Source: Welwitschia mirabilis (taxonomy: Eukaryota; Gnetophyta; Gnetopsida; Welwitschiales). Taken from it: a DNA stretch of 64,000 nt. The stretch lies in NCBI GenBank assembly GCA_051453625.1, contig JBOZIK010000001.1, positions 149,639,449-149,703,448 on the forward strand, read 5' to 3'. The notes beneath the pieces are model-generated. The model did no database searches and had not been told where the DNA came from. It was given only the letters and a program-made list of their open reading frames with translations. Of the stretch, positions 61,086 to 64,000 are shown piece by piece (position 1 is the stretch's first letter; every line of letters starts with the position of its first letter). The position numbers were made by a program, and so were the translations under genes.

Positions 61086-63624
61086 AACACGCATGGACAA
61101 AAGCTTATTTGATTAAATACAAGGAAAACTCATGTCTATAATGCAACTTTAATGAGTCAAAATTCATCAAAATGTAAATAGAATAAGGATGAAAAATGCC
61201 TATTCACAAATACAAAAGCATTTTTAAATTAGCAATTTCAAAGAAAAATGAATCCATAATTTTGGATCACACTTAATTGTAGACTAAATACCAATTAAAG
61301 AAGAAGAAAAAGTCACTAATAAAGCAATAACATAGAGTTTTCACATAGATCGTCATTCATGCAAATCTATTACAAGAAAAACAATATCAACAGATGTAAT
61401 CCTACCTTTATTTTTTAACATTTGTTTGACATGACGCCTCAGGCTCTTACAAAGCTACAACCATATTATCAACTTCTTTATGTATATTTTCTTTAAAAGC
61501 GTCTTCCTAATGTCCTCTATTCCTATTTGAAGCTATCTTAAACTCTTGAACATCATAGAAATATTTGATCCCTTATCCTTATAGTAGAACCTTAATACTA
61601 GAATTTATAAGCTCATGTATTTAATGTTTCAATTAAATTATTTCATTACCCATGTAGTACCATCCAAGGCATCTATGTTTTTTAGGCAGTCATCATTTTC
61701 AGTACCACTGTAACTACTCATAGAGCCTTATTATTATTTGAGTATACAGGAGAACCTTAGATGGTCTAGGTTTTTTGTGATGTTTAACCATTTATACATC
61801 ACCATGGGTTTACAACTAATGTCTTGCTTGAACATGGACATTCAAATATTTGTAGAAACATCTTAAAAATTTTTATTCATGAAGATAATTTAAATATTTT
61901 CTTTATGATTGAAAGGGCAAGTATCACCTAGTGGTTTCAGTGATGAGTAATGCATTACATCCACTAATAAAAGTGCATCCATAGTGGAGTAAATAAAAAA
62001 GGATTATATTTGGGACTAGCTATGAAGTTTTAAGATATTAACTTGAGGATATAGAATATCATGAGCTCTGAGGTGATGTTAAATTGCTAGATGTTAATGG
62101 AGGATATCATTTCACTTATAGTATCTACCTATTGTAGTTCCTAATTTCCATTTGAAAATTAATTTACAAGCAAGAAGTTCTTAAGTATCTTCATTGATAT
62201 TAAGACATATTATGCCAAATTTAGTATGATCATGATGTAGGCTATTTATGATATATGTTTCTTTCTATTACAAGCCTACAAAAATGGATTTAGTTTCCTA
62301 TCCCTTTTCTTTATCCCTTATGTTTGCCTCCATATATTTTCAATCTTACTCGCATAGTTTTAATGGAAAAAATCCATCCAAAAAAAGAAAAAGAACTCCT
62401 TGCATTTCCAACTACTTATAAAAACTCTCTAATAAGGTACTATATTGTAGATAATAGGTAGATCAAAGAACTAATTTTAACATTGCTAAGTATGTCAATA
62501 CTTTTTAAGATTTCTTGTAACTCTTTCCATAGATAATGGAAGTCCTACCTTCAAGGACCTGAAACCACCATATTATCTGTATCTTCTTATAAAATCTTAT
62601 CGAAAGAAATAGTACAATCCCATAAGAAAAACTCACCTATATCCTGATAGGAAATTCAATGGTTCACATTAAAATATTTGTATCTTGATAAAATTATGTA
62701 TGGTTAGTTCACATTCTTTCAAGATTGATATCCCACATGCATTATTAAAATTTTATGGCATTTTTCTTCTTTTAGCATTTGCAATTTCTATTTGCAAAGT
62801 ACATGCATTATTAATTTTCATTTTAATTTTTATGCAGGATGTCTTTGTTCAAAGGTTGAATTACCCAAGCAGAATCTCTATCTACTTGCATCTCGTTATT
62901 CCTTTGTGTAAGCATGAGAACATCTTTAATATTTTTCTTAAGACAAATAAAATAGCCTTAATCAAGTCATATTTATGAGGCATTATGTTAAGCATATTAA
63001 TTGTATCTTGTGCACTTTATAGAGAGTTTTTAATATAGAAACAAAGGTGGGATACTTCTGATTAATTACAATGGCTCCAGTCATGGATTATTTATAGGCT
63101 GATGTTATTCATTATGAATAGTTTATTTATCAAAATATTTCATTTCTTTTCTTGCTCAAGATAAACTCACACATGAGTGATTTTCCTAAATATTTTATGT
63201 TTAGAATAGCTACCTTAATGCACCAAGTGCAATATCATGATAAACCTTTTTACAACTATTCTTTCTTGTAATAAAGTCATATATGTAGTTTTTATGTTTA
63301 TTTAGATTTAACAATATGAAGGAGTAGTGTTCAAATATGGGAAGGGTATAGGAATATGGGAAGTCTTCATACATAAGGGTCATCACTATTTCCCTTACTC
63401 TGTTTTTCTAGATTTTGAGTTAACATATTTTTATTTTTCTATTTATTTGACAGTTTTAAATCTCATTTTAAACTTAACATCACTTTTGCCTAATTAAATT
63501 GCAACCTAGACTATAATGATAAAATGTATAATGATTTACAAAAATTATTCCTAATGAAATCATAAGCTAGGATCTGATGTATAATGGCTTCACCACAATT
63601 ACTGTTACTAAAATTGTGACCTAA
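61086..63624 (-). other. 5' internal part of right array unit, with empty Reina target site
   Basis: Aligns with 48771-49815 and then directly with 54759-56203. The join at TTAAGTATCTTCATTGATAT (62181-62200) is the uninterrupted version of the Reina-like insertion site. No domain is readable. Confidence 0.6.
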
Positions 63625-63636
63625 GCTCTGATACCA
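63625..63636 (-). other. Primer-binding site of right array unit
   Basis: GCTCTGATACCA in + orientation, perfect on the minus strand, three bases from the edge of LTR C. Confidence 0.9.
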
Positions 63637-63639
63637 AAA

Positions 63640-64000
63640 TTTAACATCTAAAAACTTATAACTAAAAACTTCAACGTTATGCTCTAATATCAAAATATAA
63701 TGTTGATAATTCTATAATTCAAAACCTTCAAGTCTTGTTTTAATACCAAAATGTAAAGCTCAAATTTCTAATCATTGATAAAATAATAGTTAAAAATGTT
63801 TATGAAGTATTAATTATAGTGGTAATTACAGAGTGGTAATTACAATAATTATAATAGTAAGATGAATAAAAATTTAGTTTAAAATAGCTTAATAAACTAA
63901 TAGAGGAGTTACAATGTTTACATAACATTCATATAAAAATTGTAATAATAATACATCTTTTCATGTTACTACTGTAAATACATAAATCTAAAATAAGTAA
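63640..64000 (-). repeat. LTR C of the tandem array, cut by the window end
   Basis: Matches the first ~360 bases of LTR B, including the 56-bp edge repeat. It is the 5' LTR of the right unit; whether the array goes on beyond 64000 cannot be seen. Confidence 0.8.

Larger units (their letters stand above)
44020..64000 (-). mobile_element. Tandem (LTR-sharing) array of a Ty3/gypsy family, minus strand
   Basis: Three LTR copies (44020-45965, 56219-58170, 63640 to the window end) alternate with two internal regions, all on the minus strand. The middle LTR is both the 3' LTR of the right unit and the 5' LTR of the left unit. Once the Reina-like insertion is subtracted, the two units are about 7.26 and 7.42 kb. 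Primer sites (TGGTATCAGAGC on the minus strand) lie at 56204-56215 and 63625-63636. Internal regions are paralogous along their length, including the same integrase remnant. Only about 2.5 kb separates primer site from integrase, too short for gag-PR-RT-RH, so both units descend from an already deleted copy. Confidence 0.8.

Noticed and set aside
62685-62978. 97-codon + strand hydrophobic frame
   Set aside because: Opposite strand of the 5' internal region of the right array unit. The left unit does not preserve the frame, so it is not evidence of a gene.
1-64000. CRISPR arrays, tRNA or rRNA genes, bacterial-type operons, host protein-coding genes
   Set aside because: None is supported. The tandem repeats have no spacer-repeat architecture, and every protein match is to retrotransposon gag or pol.

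Overview
The window is repeat-rich, gene-poor nuclear DNA from a flowering plant. I infer this from layered plant LTR retrotransposons: a Sirevirus-like Ty1/copia element, Athila/Tat-like elements with tRNA-Asp primer sites, a long-LTR Tekay/Del-like Ty3/gypsy element, a small Reina-like Ty3/gypsy element, and a tandem array of another Ty3/gypsy family. The sequence is very AT-rich and CpG-poor, and almost every recognisable coding motif is broken. Most damage is C-to-T or G-to-A, as expected of old, heavily methylated heterochromatin. I cannot name the species. I found no intact gene, host gene, tRNA, rRNA or CRISPR array. Five runs of N mark assembly gaps.

Layout. 1-8015: unassigned AT-rich DNA with a 105-bp tandem repeat (about 1165-1448), a dispersed duplication, and a pair of dyad-containing repeats near 5.2 kb. 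8016-21482: a decayed Sirevirus-like copia element with two ~1.5-kb LTRs, iMet primer site, gag, protease and integrase remnants, no visible reverse transcriptase, and a possible envelope-position ORF. It is interrupted at about 15.6-19.4 kb by Athila/Tat-like LTR and gag sequence. 21483-26723: unassigned DNA plus an Athila/Tat-like LTR with a tRNA-Asp primer site at 24957. 26724-42455: a Tekay/Del-like element with 3.7-kb LTRs. Its gag-protease-RT-RNase H-integrase order is readable, but the RNase H-integrase module occurs twice, on either side of a minus-strand LTR. 42456-44019: unassigned.

44020-64000: a minus-strand head-to-tail array LTR-internal-LTR-internal-LTR (the third LTR runs off the window). 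Adjacent units share one LTR, the mark of unequal recombination. The first internal copy carries a complete 4.9-kb plus-strand Reina-like element (49816-54753) flanked by GTATC on both sides. The second copy still has the uninterrupted site near 62185, so that insertion most simply post-dates the tandem duplication.

The elements are fossils layered on one another. The order of events can partly be read: array founder, tandem duplication, then Reina insertion; and copia insertion, then Athila/Tat insertion. I see no wholly new biological system. The most informative structures are the datable tandem array with its empty site, the PBS-containing 56-bp triplication at its LTR edges, the duplicated RNase H-integrase module, and two 100-N gaps with repeated flanks that look like assembly errors.
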